DNA from: Rhodobacteraceae bacterium CG17_big_fil_post_rev_8_21_14_2_50_65_11
Lineage (GTDB): Bacteria > Pseudomonadota > Alphaproteobacteria > Rhodobacterales > Rhodobacteraceae
Length of the DNA: 34,288 nt
Direction: 5' to 3'
Assembly (NCBI GenBank): GCA_002783145.1
Contig: PFEX01000168.1
Span: 17,350 to 51,637, forward strand
The stretch's first letter is position 1. Every line of letters begins with the position of its first letter. The translations under genes and the position numbers were made by a program. The notes under the pieces are model-generated. The model saw only the letters and a list, made by a program, of their open reading frames with translations. It was not told the origin of the DNA and made no database searches. Shown here in pieces: positions 33,181-34,288 of the stretch.

Positions 33181-34288
33181 CTACGCCTTGCTCCGCAGCG
33201 TCGCCACGCCCAGCACGTCGAGCACCTTCGCCTCGATATGCTCCGCGTTCATCGCCGCCGCCGCGTACATGTCGACCGGGCTGGCCTGGTCGATAAAGAT
33301 ATCGGGCAGAACCATCGAGCGGAATTTCAGCCCATGATCGAACACCCCCGCTTCCGCCAATACCTGCGCGACGTGGCTGCCGAAGCCGCCGACCGCGCCT
33401 TCCTCGATGGTGATCAGCGCCTCGTGCTCCGCTGCCAGCCTCAGAACAAGCTCTGAATCCAGGGGTTTGGCGAAGCGCGCATCGGCAATCGTCGGATTGA
33501 TCCCCTTGGCCGACAGCGCCTCGGCGGCGTCCATGACCTCTTTCAGACGGGTTCCGAAAGACAGGATCGCAACGTCCTTTCCCTTGGCGATCATCCGCCC
33601 CTTGCCGATCTCCAGCACCTCGCCACGCTCGGGCATCTCCACGCCCACGCCCTCGCCGCGCGGGTAGCGAAAGGCGATCGGGCCTTCGTCATGTGCCGCC
33701 GCCGTCGCGACCATGTGCACAAGCTCGGCTTCATCGGCCGCCGCCATGACCACGAAGCCCGGCAGGTTGGACAGATACGCCACGTCGAACGACCCTGCAT
33801 GCGTCGCCCCGTCCGCGCCAACCAACCCGGCGCGGTCAATGGCGAATCTGACCGGAAGCCGCTGGATCGCCACGTCATGCACGATCTGGTCGTAGGCGCG
33901 TTGCAGGAAGGTGGAATAGATCGCTGCAAAGGCCTTCATTCCGCCCGCCGCCAGCCCGGCGCAGAATGTCACCGCGTGCTGTTCGGCGATCCCGACATCG
34001 AAACAGCGGCGCGGAAACCGCTCCCCGAACAGGTCAAGGCCGGTGCCGTCGGGCATCGCGGCGGTGACGGCGACGATTTTCTCGTCGGTCTCGGCCTCGC
34101 GGATCAGGCTCTGCGCGAACACCTTGGTATAGGAGGGCGCATTCGACGGCGCCTTCCTCTGCTTCCCCGTCACCACATCGAACGGGGCGCGTGCGTGGCC
34201 CTTGTCCGGCATCTGCTCCGCATGGCTGAAGCCCTTGCCCTTCTGCGTGATCGTGTGGATCAGGATCGGCCCGTCGGCCCGCGCCTTG
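33181..34288 (-). CDS. dxs: 1-deoxy-D-xylulose-5-phosphate synthase (C-terminal part)
   Basis: Frame open at the right window edge; the N-terminus lies beyond it. The visible part, about 369 codons, begins [19 protein letters not shown] and contains [12 protein letters not shown], the pyrimidine-binding domain with [16 protein letters not shown], then [26 protein letters not shown], and the C-terminal transketolase-like domain. Dxs condenses pyruvate and glyceraldehyde 3-phosphate using thiamine diphosphate, the first step of the non-mevalonate isoprenoid pathway. Thiamine import genes lie at the other end of this window, but 30 kb away. Confidence 0.95.
   Translation of the reverse strand, partial: KARADGPILIHTITQKGKGFSHAEQMPDKGHARAPFDVVTGKQRKAPSNAPSYTKVFAQSLIREAETDEKIVAVTAAMPDGTGLDLFGERFPRRCFDVGIAEQHAVTFCAGLAAGGMKAFAAIYSTFLQRAYDQIVHDVAIQRLPVRFAIDRAGLVGADGATHAGSFDVAYLSNLPGFVVMAAADEAELVHMVATAAAHDEGPIAFRYPRGEGVGVEMPERGEVLEIGKGRMIAKGKDVAILSFGTRLKEVMDAAEALSAKGINPTIADARFAKPLDSELVLRLAAEHEALITIEEGAVGGFGSHVAQVLAEAGVFDHGLKFRSMVLPDIFIDQASPVDMYAAAAMNAEHIEAKVLDVLGVATLRSKA

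Overview
The window looks like chromosomal DNA from an alphaproteobacterium of the order Rhodobacterales (Rhodobacter/Roseobacter type). This rests on the high GC content, a three-subunit cytochrome bc1 operon whose heme and iron-sulfur ligands sit at the residue numbers known for Rhodobacter, a type II lumazine synthase (RibH2) behind an FMN riboswitch, a bacterial voltage-gated sodium channel and a UMF1-type MFS protein. No tRNA, rRNA, CRISPR array, prophage or conjugative module was seen. Coding density is very high, and most long open frames on the opposite strand are GC-rich shadows of real genes.

Layout, left to right. 1-2855 (+): thiamine/TPP ABC importer thiB (cut by the window edge), thiP, thiQ, tightly overlapping. 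2908-5655 (-): ubiquinol-cytochrome c reductase petA-petB-petC, ending in a hairpin shared with thiQ. 5868-7173 (-): three stop/start-coupled genes (small membrane-anchored protein, glutathione S-transferase-like protein, GNAT acetyltransferase). 7222-8595: a PaiB-type FMN-binding-fold gene (-) divergent from an FMN riboswitch and ribH2 (+). 8626-10531 (-): a cation/Ca exchanger-like protein and dapD (lysine biosynthesis). 10678-11523 (+): a LOG-family nucleotide hydrolase. 11524-12147: a gene-poor, lower-GC scar holding the 3' end of an IS3-family transposase. 12148-15904 (-): a phytase-like esterase, MepA-type murein endopeptidase lipoprotein, UMF1 MFS transporter and thioesterase. 16044-17935: yggT (+), exported msrA (-) and a sulfotransferase-like protein (+). 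17942-21294: argG (-), an integral membrane protein (+) and ilvA (+), so amino-acid biosynthesis.

21304-23505: a small signalling locus, with an Hpt phosphotransfer protein (-) divergent from a receiver-SpoIIE/PP2C phosphatase (+) across an AT-rich intergenic region with a perfect 16-bp palindrome, followed by a convergent, overlapping Nudix hydrolase (-). 23609-26350 (+): Hsp33, CoA-type Nudix hydrolase and CCA-adding enzyme in one overlapping run, then a LysE-family exporter. 27031-30710 (+): two coupled half-size ABC exporters, probably a heterodimer, followed by a 46-codon remnant of a VOC/glyoxalase-like gene. 30898-32905 (+): an Fe-S TrmA/RlmD-type RNA methyltransferase and a NavMs-like sodium channel. 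33181-34288 (-): C-terminal part of dxs (isoprenoid precursor synthesis), cut by the window edge.

Most of the window is ordinary core metabolism and housekeeping. I found no convincing new multi-gene system. The most interesting places are the Hpt/PP2C signalling locus with its palindrome, the FMN riboswitch-ribH2/PaiB pair, the exchanger with a degenerate first alpha repeat, the IS scar, the truncated VOC gene, and two related intergenic elements downstream of yggT and the sodium channel.
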